Positions 55,949 through 64,000 of a DNA stretch of 64,000 bases are shown here, piece by piece. The notes under the pieces are model-generated. The model was not told the origin of the DNA. It worked only from the letters and a program-made list of their open reading frames with translations, and did not search any database. Numbering within the stretch: position 1 is the first letter of the stretch; each line of letters begins with the position of its first letter. The stretch covers positions 186,001-250,000 of the forward strand of contig WVSR01000001.1 of NCBI GenBank assembly GCA_015689775.1, read 5' to 3'. This DNA is from Rhodobacterales bacterium LSUCC0387 (GTDB taxonomy: Bacteria; Pseudomonadota; Alphaproteobacteria; Rhodobacterales; Rhodobacteraceae). The position numbers and the translations under genes are program-made.

Positions 55949-56546
55949 ACAGGCTCACCAATTTCACAAATGCATCAGCGCGGTGACTGATCTTGTTTTT
56001 TTCCCAACGATCCATCTCACCAAAGGTGATGTCATAGCCTTCGGGCTGGAAAATTGGGTCGTAGCCGTGACCTTGATCACCGCGCATAGGCCAAACCACC
56101 TGACCCGCCATAACGCCTTCGAATATCTCGTCATGGCCATCTGGCCATGCAAGGGCAAGCGTGCAACAAAACCGCGCAAGGCGCGGATGAGGGGCCTTTA
56201 AAGCCTCTAGCTCATTATGGGCGCGCTGCATGGCCATCACAAAATCACGCCCGTTCGGTGTTTCGGCCCAATCAGCCGTATAAACTCCAGGCGCATTGCC
56301 AAGTGCGTCAATTTCAATACCACTGTCATCTGCCAAAGCTGGTAGACCTGTTGCCTTGGCGGCAGCATGGGCCTTGATCCGTGCGTTGTCGACAAAAGTT
56401 GTGCCTGTTTCCTCAGGTTCGGGCAGATCGTGATCTTTGCTGGATACCGTTTTGATGCCAAATGACGTCAAAAGCGCAGATATTTCCTCAAGCTTGCCTT
56501 GATTATGGGTCGCCACAAGCAAAGTATTTGAGGTGAATTTCCGCAT
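55935..56546 (-). CDS. rdgB: RdgB/HAM1 non-canonical purine NTP pyrophosphatase
   Basis: The 203-residue enzyme removes ITP/XTP from the nucleotide pool. Motifs are LLVATHNQGKLEEI, ADDSGIEIDALGNAPGVYTADW and the C-terminal SHRADAF. The ATG at 56546 overlaps the rph stop (TGATG); the in-frame GTG before it is less likely. Confidence 0.95.
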   Translation of the reverse strand: MRKFTSNTLLVATHNQGKLEEISALLTSFGIKTVSSKDHDLPEPEETGTTFVDNARIKAHAAAKATGLPALADDSGIEIDALGNAPGVYTADWAETPNGRDFVMAMQRAHNELEALKAPHPRLARFCCTLALAWPDGHDEIFEGVMAGQVVWPMRGDQGHGYDPIFQPEGYDITFGEMDRWEKNKISHRADAFVKLVSLFEQA

Positions 56547-57259
56547 CACGCAACCGCCGCGTTTTGCGCCAAAACAAGCTCTGCAACGCCTTTTTGAGCA
56601 AGTTTTTGCAACTCTGCGAACTCGTCTAAGGAAAAAGTCGCCGATTCTGCACTGGCTTGAATCTCGACCAGCTTACCTGCGCTGGTCATAACAAAGTTAC
56701 TATCGGTTCCTGCTTCTGAATCTTCGGGATAATCGAGATCAAGAACAGGTTGGCCCGCGTAAATGCCGCAAGAGACGGCGGCGACATTGTCCAAAATCGG
56801 GTCAGATGTAATGGCGCCAGAGGCAAGCAGCTTGTTCACAGCAAGCCGCAATGCGACCCAACCCCCTGTGATAGAGGCGCAGCGCGTTCCACCATCCGCC
56901 TGCATGACATCGCAGTCGATGGTAATTTGACGTTCACCCAAGGCCGAGCGATCCACGCCTGCACGCAATGCGCGACCGATGAGGCGCTGAATTTCCTGAG
57001 TGCGGCCCGATTGCTTGCCAACCGCAGCCTCACGCCGCCCGCGCGTATGCGTGGCGCGCGGCAGCATCCCATATTCAGCTGTCACCCACCCCAAACCAGA
57101 ATTTTTCAGAAATGGGGGCACGCGCTCTTCGATTGTGGCGGAACATAGAACATGGGTATCGCCGCATTTGATTAAGCACGACCCTTCCGCGTGGCGCATC
57201 AAAGCAGTTTCAATAGAAATTTTCCGCATTTCATCTAGGTTTCTGCCTGAAGGACGCAT
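56546..57259 (-). CDS. rph: Ribonuclease PH
   Basis: The 237-residue phosphorolytic 3' exoribonuclease trims tRNA precursors. It shows [63 protein letters not shown] (phosphate-binding and catalytic regions; only the key segments matter), and [12 protein letters not shown]. The ATG at 57259 has AAGGAG upstream. The frame extends 19 codons further. It is divergent from hrcA over 116 bp with no CIRCE element. Confidence 0.95.
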   Translation of the reverse strand: MRPSGRNLDEMRKISIETALMRHAEGSCLIKCGDTHVLCSATIEERVPPFLKNSGLGWVTAEYGMLPRATHTRGRREAAVGKQSGRTQEIQRLIGRALRAGVDRSALGERQITIDCDVMQADGGTRCASITGGWVALRLAVNKLLASGAITSDPILDNVAAVSCGIYAGQPVLDLDYPEDSEAGTDSNFVMTSAGKLVEIQASAESATFSLDEFAELQKLAQKGVAELVLAQNAAVA

Positions 57260-57375
57260 AAATATCTCCTTGTGATCCACTTCTGTGGGATAGTCGCAGT
57301 AAAGGGGCGGTTGCAAGCAGGATTGACCATTTGCGGCCCATGCGGAGAAATAAGGTCATGATTTGGGACTGAGGA

Positions 57376-58440
57376 ATGAGTGAAACATCACAAATTCTTG
57401 CTGAGCTGAACGAGAGGTCGCGTGAGGTCTTTCGCCGCGTGGTTGAGGGCTATCTCTCAACGGGGGATCCCGTTGGGTCGCGCAGCCTGACCCGTAACAT
57501 GACTGAACAGATTTCAGCCGCCACTATTCGAAATGTGATGCAGGACTTAGAATATCTCGGTTTGCTTGACAGCCCGCATATTTCGGCCGGGCGTGTTCCG
57601 ACCCATTTGGGACTGCGCATGTTCGTGGATGGGTTGCTTGAGGTCACCGAACTTGGCGATGACGATAAAACCCAGCTTGATGAGACAGTGCAAAGTAATT
57701 CTGGTACGGTTTCAAAGGCATTGGATCGGATCGGCAAGGCATTGTCGGGCATCACCCACGGCGCTAGTTTGGTGCTTGCCCCCAAACACGAGGCGCCGAT
57801 CAAACATGTTGAGTTTGTATCCCTCTCAACGGAAAAAGCCCTTGTTGTTTTGGTGTTTGCCGATGGCCATGTTGAAAACCGGCTATTTACCCCACCGCCT
57901 GGATTGACGCCAAGTGCGATGCGCGAGGCTGCGAATTTCGTCAACGCATGGGCAGAAGGGCGATCCGTTACAGATTTGCGCGTGGTGATGGAGCAAGAGG
58001 TTAAAACACGCCGCCGCGAGATTGACGAAATTGCCAAATCCTTAATTGAACAGGGTTTGGCGATTTGGGAAAACTCTGGCCATCGCGGAGAGCGCCTTAT
58101 TGTTCGCGGGCGCGCGAATCTGTTAGACAATGCGCCTGAAATTGCAGATTTCGAACGGATCAAATCCTTGTTTGACGATCTCGAACGTAAGCGCGACATC
58201 GCTGAATTTCTAGATTTGACCGATCGCGGCGATGGTGTGCGCATTTTTATTGGGTCTGAGAACAAGTTATTTTCACTTACGGGTTCCTCTTTGGTTGTCT
58301 CTCCCTATATGAACTCGGAACGGAAAATTATCGGCGCTGTGGGCGTGATTGGGCCAACGCGCATCAATTACGGTCGGATCGTGCCGATTGTGGATTACAC
58401 GGCACAGTTGGTTGGGAAATTAATCTCTGATCGTGCATAA
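57376..58440 (+). CDS. hrcA: HrcA heat-shock repressor
   Basis: The 354-residue repressor normally binds CIRCE elements at groESL/dnaKJ. It has an N-terminal winged helix with LNERSREVFRRVVEGYLSTGDPVGSRSLTR and SAATIRNVMQDLEYLGLLDSPHISAGRVPTHLGLR, followed by the GAF-like core. It is 10 bp upstream of grpE. No CIRCE inverted repeat is seen upstream of either gene. Confidence 0.95.
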   Translation: MSETSQILAELNERSREVFRRVVEGYLSTGDPVGSRSLTRNMTEQISAATIRNVMQDLEYLGLLDSPHISAGRVPTHLGLRMFVDGLLEVTELGDDDKTQLDETVQSNSGTVSKALDRIGKALSGITHGASLVLAPKHEAPIKHVEFVSLSTEKALVVLVFADGHVENRLFTPPPGLTPSAMREAANFVNAWAEGRSVTDLRVVMEQEVKTRRREIDEIAKSLIEQGLAIWENSGHRGERLIVRGRANLLDNAPEIADFERIKSLFDDLERKRDIAEFLDLTDRGDGVRIFIGSENKLFSLTGSSLVVSPYMNSERKIIGAVGVIGPTRINYGRIVPIVDYTAQLVGKLISDRA

Positions 58441-58450
58441 GAGGTGAAAG

Positions 58451-59023
58451 ATGGCAGAGCCACAGGAAGAGCAATTCCTTGATGATATTGACGCGCCTGA
58501 GGAAGGTATCGACCCAGCCGAAGGCATTGGTGAGAATGTTGATACCAGCCCCGAAGGCGTTATTGCCGCGCTGACCGAGGAGCGGGATCAAGTGCGTGAT
58601 CGGTTGTTACGCGTCATGGCGGATTCCGAAAATTTGCGCAAACGTGCCGAGCGGGATCGCCGCGAAGCCGAGCATTATGGCGGCACCCGTCTCGCCCGCG
58701 ATTTGTTGCCTGTTTATGACAACCTCAACCGCGCTTTATCTGCTGTTGGCGATGAGCAACGCAATGTTGCGGGTAGCGTGATTGAAGGTATCGAGCTGAC
58801 CTTGCGTGAACTTCTGAATGTTTTCTCAAAACATGGCGTGACAGTCGTGAAACCCGAAGAGGGCGACCAATTCGACCCGCAAATGCATCAGGCTATGTTT
58901 GAGGCCCCCGTTCCAGGCACGACATCGGGCCAGATCATTCAGGTCATGACCGAAGGATTCCTGTTGCATGATCGCCTTTTGCGGCCTGCGCAGGTGGGTG
59001 TGTCATCAACACCGAAATCCTAA
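58451..59023 (+). CDS. grpE: GrpE nucleotide-exchange factor
   Basis: The 190-residue co-chaperone for DnaK has an N-terminal acidic stretch, a long coiled coil (about residues 35-65) with [19 protein letters not shown], and the C-terminal beta domain with [16 protein letters not shown] and [16 protein letters not shown]. It shares four bases with the end of the convergent mutS. Confidence 0.96.
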   Translation: MAEPQEEQFLDDIDAPEEGIDPAEGIGENVDTSPEGVIAALTEERDQVRDRLLRVMADSENLRKRAERDRREAEHYGGTRLARDLLPVYDNLNRALSAVGDEQRNVAGSVIEGIELTLRELLNVFSKHGVTVVKPEEGDQFDPQMHQAMFEAPVPGTTSGQIIQVMTEGFLLHDRLLRPAQVGVSSTPKS

Positions 59024-61653
59024 TCTTTCATCAACGCCTTTAGGTCGTAAATCAAATCGAGCGCTTCGCGCGCCGTCATCTCATCTGGATGCACGGCGTG
59101 CAGGCGATCCTCAAGCGGGGATGATTTGGGCGCCTGTGGCGCAGGCTGCGCGGTAAAGAGCGGCAAATCATCAATCAGTGATTTCTGTGCGCCACCCTCA
59201 CGATCACTCTTTTCCAGTTTCTTCAAAACTTCTTCGGCGCGATGGATCACCGCAGGTGGCAATCCTGCAAGTTTCGCGACCTGAACCCCATAGGATCGAT
59301 CCGCGGCGCCTTCGCGCAATTCGTGAAGAAAGATAATCTCGCCTTCAAATTCCTTGACCGCAACAGTAGCATTGCGCGCGCCTGATAGGTTGCTCGCAAG
59401 CGCCGTCAATTCGTGGTAATGGGTCGCAAAAAGCGCACGGCATTTATTAACATCATGTAGAAATTCTAACGTGGCCCATGCGATCGACAGCCCATCATAG
59501 GTGGCTGTCCCGCGACCAATTTCATCAAGGATCACTAAGGCGCGATGATCGGCTTGGTTCAAAATCGCAGCTGTTTCCACCATCTCGACCATGAAGGTCG
59601 ACCTGCCGCGCGCCAGATCGTCAGAGGCCCCAACGCGGCTGAAAACTTGGCTGACTAACCCCATTTTGGCGGATCTTGCAGGCACGAAACCGCCCATTTG
59701 AGCCAAAATCACGATCAATGCGTTTTGTCGCAAATAGGTCGATTTACCCGCCATATTGGGGCCAGTGAGCAATTGGATGGCGGCGGCATCACTCTGCGGG
59801 GATAGCGCGCAGTCATTTGGAACAAAGCGATCTTTACTGCTTTGAAGCGCGTCCTCAACCACGGGATGGCGACCTGCGACAATATTAAAATCGCGATCTT
59901 TTGTTATCTCTGGCCGAACCCAATCTTGCGCTCGCGCAATATGCGCCAAGGCCAGATAAAAATCCGCTGATGCCAGTGCAAATGCGGCACGCATGACAGG
60001 GTCAAACGTCGCTAAAATCTCTTGGCGCAGCGCCTCAAAGATTTGCTTCTCAATCTCAATTGCCCGCGCGCCAGAATTAAGGATCTTCGTTTCCAGCTCT
60101 GACAAGTCGACTGTGGTAAAGCGCACCGCATTAGCCGTGGTCTGGCGATGGATAAACCGCTCGGACAGGGGGGCAGATAGCATCTTTTCCGCGTGGGTGG
60201 CGGTCGTTTCTATGAAATAGCCAAGCACGTTGTTGTGCTTGATTTTAAGGGATGGGATGCCTGTCGTGCTGATATAATCGGCTTGCATTTTTGCAACAAT
60301 TCCACGTCCCTCATCCCGAAGAGCGCGCATCTCATCCAGCTCGGGGTGATAACCTGACGCTACAAAACCGCCATCGCGTGCCAGTAGGGGCGGCTCTTCT
60401 ATGAGAGTATCCGTAAGCTGGCCAATCAGTGGTTCATGACCGATCAGATCAGTCACTAAAAGGCGCCATAGCGAGGAAAGCTCCATCTCGCCAAGTTGCG
60501 CTGCCACCTGCTGCGCTTGGCGCAGACCTGTGCGGATTGCAGCCAAATCCCGTGGACTGGCCCGATCCAAGGATAGGCGCGACAGCGCGCGTTCCATATC
60601 GGGCACTGTTCGCAAAATCTCGCGCAGCTCTTTGGAAATTGAAGAATTTGACAGGGCAAACGCTACTGCGTCATGTCGGGCTGTGATCTCATCAAAATCG
60701 GTGGACGGGGCGGAAAGGCGCTGCTCCAATAAGCGTCCGCCTGCGCTGGTCATAGTTTTGTCGATCACCGCCAAAAGGCTGCCTTTGCGCCCCCCCGACG
60801 GCGATTGTGTAATTTCCAAATTTTTCCTTGTTGCGGCATCAATTAACATTACCCGCGTTAAAGATTGCCGTTGTGGCCGCTGCAGGCGGGGCAGATTACC
60901 TTTTTGCGTGATGTCCAAATAATCTACCACTGCCCCCATTGCGGAGAGGTCAGGACGTTCGAACTGGCCAAAGGCGTCTAGACTGTCGACCTTAAATAAA
61001 TTGGTGAGCCGCGTTTCCGCTGATGTGCTGTCAAAGCTAGACGGTGCAAGGCGTGTCACGCTTGCGCCTGTTTCTTTGATCAAGGCAATTCGGCTTTGAT
61101 CAAGGTTCTCCGAGATGAGAATTTCGCGCGGTGCGAGGCGCGCCAATTCTGGGCCAAGCCGTGCGGGGGTTACAGGCATCACCCAAAACCCCCCAGTCGA
61201 CATATCGCACCATGCAAGCGCGGCTGATCCGTCCCGTGATTCAAAATAAGCCGTTAGATAATTGTGGCGCCGCGCATCCAACAGGCTGTCTTCGGTCAAA
61301 GTGCCCGGGGTGACAACGCGCACGACATCGCGCTTAACAACCGATTTTGACCCGCGCTTTTTCGCCTCGGCAGGGTCTTCTAGCTGCTCACAGACGGCAA
61401 CGCGAAACCCTTTTCGGATCAATGTCAGCAAATAGTTCTCGGCAGCATGAACAGGGACACCGCACATCGGAATGTCTTCGCCCAGATGTTGACCGCGCTT
61501 TGTTAAGGCGATGTCCAATGCCTCAGCAGCGGCGACAGCATCATCAAAAAACATCTCATAGAAATCACCCATGCGGTAAAACAATAAGGCATCCGCGTGG
61601 CGGGCTTTCACCTCAAGATATTGCGCCATCATTGGCGTGACCTGGCCTGTCAT
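59020..61653 (-). CDS. mutS: DNA mismatch repair protein MutS
   Basis: The 877-residue mismatch-recognition ATPase has the N-terminal [29 protein letters not shown] with the Phe-x-Glu mismatch wedge. The Walker A is [14 protein letters not shown], then [22 protein letters not shown] and the HTH region near FATHYHEL. The ATG at 61653 has GGGGGCAGGA upstream. The longer open frame (45 more codons) reaches toward maeB and is discarded. Confidence 0.97.
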   Translation of the reverse strand: MTGQVTPMMAQYLEVKARHADALLFYRMGDFYEMFFDDAVAAAEALDIALTKRGQHLGEDIPMCGVPVHAAENYLLTLIRKGFRVAVCEQLEDPAEAKKRGSKSVVKRDVVRVVTPGTLTEDSLLDARRHNYLTAYFESRDGSAALAWCDMSTGGFWVMPVTPARLGPELARLAPREILISENLDQSRIALIKETGASVTRLAPSSFDSTSAETRLTNLFKVDSLDAFGQFERPDLSAMGAVVDYLDITQKGNLPRLQRPQRQSLTRVMLIDAATRKNLEITQSPSGGRKGSLLAVIDKTMTSAGGRLLEQRLSAPSTDFDEITARHDAVAFALSNSSISKELREILRTVPDMERALSRLSLDRASPRDLAAIRTGLRQAQQVAAQLGEMELSSLWRLLVTDLIGHEPLIGQLTDTLIEEPPLLARDGGFVASGYHPELDEMRALRDEGRGIVAKMQADYISTTGIPSLKIKHNNVLGYFIETTATHAEKMLSAPLSERFIHRQTTANAVRFTTVDLSELETKILNSGARAIEIEKQIFEALRQEILATFDPVMRAAFALASADFYLALAHIARAQDWVRPEITKDRDFNIVAGRHPVVEDALQSSKDRFVPNDCALSPQSDAAAIQLLTGPNMAGKSTYLRQNALIVILAQMGGFVPARSAKMGLVSQVFSRVGASDDLARGRSTFMVEMVETAAILNQADHRALVILDEIGRGTATYDGLSIAWATLEFLHDVNKCRALFATHYHELTALASNLSGARNATVAVKEFEGEIIFLHELREGAADRSYGVQVAKLAGLPPAVIHRAEEVLKKLEKSDREGGAQKSLIDDLPLFTAQPAPQAPKSSPLEDRLHAVHPDEMTAREALDLIYDLKALMKD

Positions 61654-61772
61654 TCCTGCCCCCTTATTTTGGGTTACACTACTGTCTCTGTGGCATTGTT
61701 TGAAGGGACAAAAGAGATGCGTTGTCGTTACGGTCAAGGGATTGTAAACCGAATGAAAGAGGAGGCGAATTA

Positions 61773-64000
61773 ATGGCAAATAAACCAAAGTTCACGCGTG
61801 AAGAGGCTTTGGCCTATCACTTGGAACCCCGCCCTGGGAAAATTGACATTTCCGCCTCAACCGCGATGTCGACCCAAAGGGATCTCAGCCTCGCATACTC
61901 GCCAGGCGTGGCCGTCCCCTGCGAGGTGATCGCGCAAAACCCCGAAACCGCCTATGATTATACAACCAAGGGCAATCTGGTTGCTGTGATCTCAAACGGG
62001 ACAGCCGTTTTAGGTCTTGGAAATCTGGGCGCACTCGCATCAAAACCCGTGATGGAGGGTAAAGCAGTCTTGTTTAAACGCTTTGCCGATGTCAACTCGA
62101 TTGATATCGAGCTTGCAACGGAAGATGTCGATGAATTCGTGAACGCCGTGCGCCTTATGGGGCCGACCTTTGGTGGGATTAACCTTGAGGATATCAAGGC
62201 TCCCGAATGTTTCATGATTGAACAGCGTCTCAAGGAAGAAATGGATATTCCCGTCTTTCATGATGACCAACATGGAACAGCGGTGATCTGTGCTGCGGGT
62301 TTGATCAACGCGCTGCATTTGACGGGCAAAAAAATCGAAGATGTTCGTATCGTGTTAAACGGTGCAGGGGCCGCAGGGATTGCCTGCCTTGAACTACTGA
62401 AATCTATGGGCGCGCAGCATCAGAATTGCATTATTTGTGACACGAAGGGGGTGGTTTACCAAGGCCGCACCGATGGGATGAATCAGTGGAAATCGGCCCA
62501 TGCGGTGAAAACCGATTTGCGCAGCCTCAAAGACGCGATGCGGGGCGCTGATGTTTTTCTTGGTGTTTCCGCAAAAGGGGCGGTGACGCAGGATATGGTG
62601 AAATCCATGGCTGAAAATCCTGTGATTTTCGCTATGGCAAATCCTGATCCAGAAATCACGCCAGAAGAAGCCCATGAGGTGCGTCCTGATGCGATCGTAG
62701 CCACGGGGCGCAGCGATTATCCCAATCAGGTGAATAACGTTCTTGGTTTCCCGTATCTGTTCCGCGGTGCATTGGATATTCACGCCCGCGCCATTAATGA
62801 TGAAATGAAAATCGCCTGCGCCCGCGCCTTGGCCGAACTTGCTCGCGAAGATGTGCCTGATGAGGTCGCAATGGCCTATGGCGAAGAGTTGTCTTTTGGC
62901 CGTGATTACATCATCCCCACCCCTTTTGATCCGCGATTGATCTATACGATTCCGCCCGCAGTTGCGCGTGCTGGTATGGATACGGGCGCGGCGCGGCGGC
63001 CAATCTTGGATCTTGATGCCTATGCCAATGATTTGCAGGCACGGATGGATCCGACCTCTTCTATCATGCAAGGAATTCATGCCCGTGCCCGTAACGCGCA
63101 GGCGCGTATGATTTTTGCCGAAGGGGACGATATTCGCGTTTTGCGCGCCGCGGTGGCCTATCAGCGCAATGGTTTGGGTCAGGCCTTGGTCGTTGGGCGT
63201 GAGGTAGATGTCGCAGAAAAACTCTCAGCGGCGGGTTTGGCGGATGCCGTGCGCGAGCTTGAAATCGTGAATGCTGCAAAAACACGCCATCTAGAGGCTT
63301 ATAAAGATTTCCTTTACAATCGCCTGCAACGCAAAGGCTTTGACCGCCACGACATCCATCGTCTGGCCGCGCGGGATCGCCACGTGTTCTCGGCCTTGAT
63401 GCTTGCACATGGGCACGGGGACGGTTTGGTCACAGGGGCAACGCGAAAATCGGCGCATGTTCTGGGCCTGATCAACCATGTTTTTGACGCCTCTGCCAAG
63501 GATGGTGCGGTCGGCATCACGGTGCTGATGCATAAGGGCCGTGTTGTTTTGGTGGGCGATACGCTTGTGCATGAATGGCCCGAAGCAGAGGATCTCGCTC
63601 TGATCGCCAAGCGCGGGGCAAGTGTTGCGCGTATCTTGGGGCTCGAGCCGCGTGTGGCTTTTGTCAGCTTTTCAACATTTGGCCATCCGGTTTCTGAGCG
63701 CGCGGTGAAAATGGGCGATGCCCCTGCGATTTTGGCGCGCGAAGGCGTGGATTTCGAATTTGATGGTGAAATGGCGGTCGATGTTGCACTTAATCGTGCC
63801 GCGATGCAGCAATACCCATTCTGCAAACTGTCTGGCCCTGCCAATGTTTTGGTTGTACCTGCCCGTCACTCCGCCTCCATTTCGGTAAAATTGATGCAAG
63901 AAATGGCTGGGGCAACGGTTATTGGCCCGATTTTGACGGGGCCGGATCGGCCTGTTCAGATTTGTTCAACCGTCTCCACAGCGAATGACATTTTGAACAT
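61773..64000 (+). CDS. maeB: NADP-dependent malic enzyme with phosphotransacetylase-like domain (3' truncated by window)
   Basis: The reading frame from the ATG at 61773 (GGAGG nine bases upstream) stays open to the window end, about 742 codons. The N-terminal malic enzyme domain has [40 protein letters not shown] and the NAD(P) loop [15 protein letters not shown]. The rest (from about residue 430) is a phosphate-acetyltransferase-like domain, thought to be regulatory in MaeB proteins. The last visible residues, [11 protein letters not shown], are near the usual C-terminus, so only a few codons are missing. It is divergent from mutS. Confidence 0.95.
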   Translation, partial: MANKPKFTREEALAYHLEPRPGKIDISASTAMSTQRDLSLAYSPGVAVPCEVIAQNPETAYDYTTKGNLVAVISNGTAVLGLGNLGALASKPVMEGKAVLFKRFADVNSIDIELATEDVDEFVNAVRLMGPTFGGINLEDIKAPECFMIEQRLKEEMDIPVFHDDQHGTAVICAAGLINALHLTGKKIEDVRIVLNGAGAAGIACLELLKSMGAQHQNCIICDTKGVVYQGRTDGMNQWKSAHAVKTDLRSLKDAMRGADVFLGVSAKGAVTQDMVKSMAENPVIFAMANPDPEITPEEAHEVRPDAIVATGRSDYPNQVNNVLGFPYLFRGALDIHARAINDEMKIACARALAELAREDVPDEVAMAYGEELSFGRDYIIPTPFDPRLIYTIPPAVARAGMDTGAARRPILDLDAYANDLQARMDPTSSIMQGIHARARNAQARMIFAEGDDIRVLRAAVAYQRNGLGQALVVGREVDVAEKLSAAGLADAVRELEIVNAAKTRHLEAYKDFLYNRLQRKGFDRHDIHRLAARDRHVFSALMLAHGHGDGLVTGATRKSAHVLGLINHVFDASAKDGAVGITVLMHKGRVVLVGDTLVHEWPEAEDLALIAKRGASVARILGLEPRVAFVSFSTFGHPVSERAVKMGDAPAILAREGVDFEFDGEMAVDVALNRAAMQQYPFCKLSGPANVLVVPARHSASISVKLMQEMAGATVIGPILTGPDRPVQICSTVSTANDILN

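Noticed and set aside
57260-57375. CIRCE operator expected near hrcA
   Set aside because: No TTAGCACTC-N9-GAGTGCTAA-like repeat is present in this gap or before grpE.
61654-61788. 45-codon N-terminal extension of mutS
   Set aside because: It is not MutS-like. ATG 61653 has a strong ribosome-binding site and the normal N-terminus, and the longer frame would run into the maeB start.
62394-63080. A 228-codon leftward open frame opposite maeB
   Set aside because: It is antisense to well-conserved malic enzyme sequence and has no family resemblance.

Overview
The window looks like part of the main chromosome of an aerobic anoxygenic phototroph of the order Rhodobacterales (Alphaproteobacteria, Roseobacter/Rhodobacter relatives). 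The evidence is the gene order of the photosynthesis gene cluster (PGC), the puf operon ending in pufC with no pufX, the spheroidene-type carotenoid genes, and the alphaproteobacterial block rho-mnmE-mnmG-rsmG-parA-parB. The species cannot be named from sequence alone. No tRNA, rRNA, insertion sequence, prophage or CRISPR array was seen.

About 1-39.5 kb is most of the PGC. At the left edge are the tail of bchD and bchO, rightward. A long leftward superoperon then runs from 17.1 kb down to 1.2 kb: bchF-bchN-bchB-bchH-bchL-bchM-lhaA-puhA-puhB-puhC-bciE-acsF-puhE-hemA-cycA. It covers Mg insertion, methylation, O2-dependent ring cyclisation, protochlorophyllide reduction, 3-vinyl hydration, the reaction-centre H subunit with assembly factors, ALA synthase and a soluble cytochrome c. 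Diverging rightward from bchF are the regulators aerR/ppaA and ppsR, then bchG, a PucC-like transporter, bchP and idi. Leftward again are dxs and the bchC-bchX-bchY-bchZ-pufQ-pufB-pufA-pufL-pufM-pufC superoperon (34.8-25.9 kb), preceded by crtF and crtE. crtD and crtC run rightward and close the cluster. bchI, crtA, crtB, crtI and any puc (LH2) genes are not in the window and could lie left of it.

Six exact TGT-N12-ACA palindromes, the PpsR/CrtJ consensus, sit at the four intergenic regions that divide these operons (bchF/aerR, ppsR/bchG, crtF/bchC, crtE/crtD). The locally encoded PpsR and its B12-binding antirepressor therefore probably control the whole cluster.

About 39.5-64 kb is housekeeping. 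It holds hslVU, an Smr protein, mltA, a Tim44-like protein, fxsA and secB, then the leftward block dnaQ-coaE-aroE-maf. A 528-bp AT-rich gap with DnaA-box-like sequences is a candidate oriC. It is followed by rho-mnmE-mnmG-rsmG-parA-parB with two parS palindromes, then hemW, rdgB, rph, hrcA, grpE, mutS and an almost complete maeB.

I found no clearly undescribed multi-gene system. The points most worth a second look are: a PufC lacking its first haem motif; a probable leaderless bchG promoter buried in a PpsR site; two possible AerR starts; a crtC with no ordinary start codon near its conserved domain; a parS palindrome at the mnmG start; and the PGC lying within about 10 kb of the putative replication origin.
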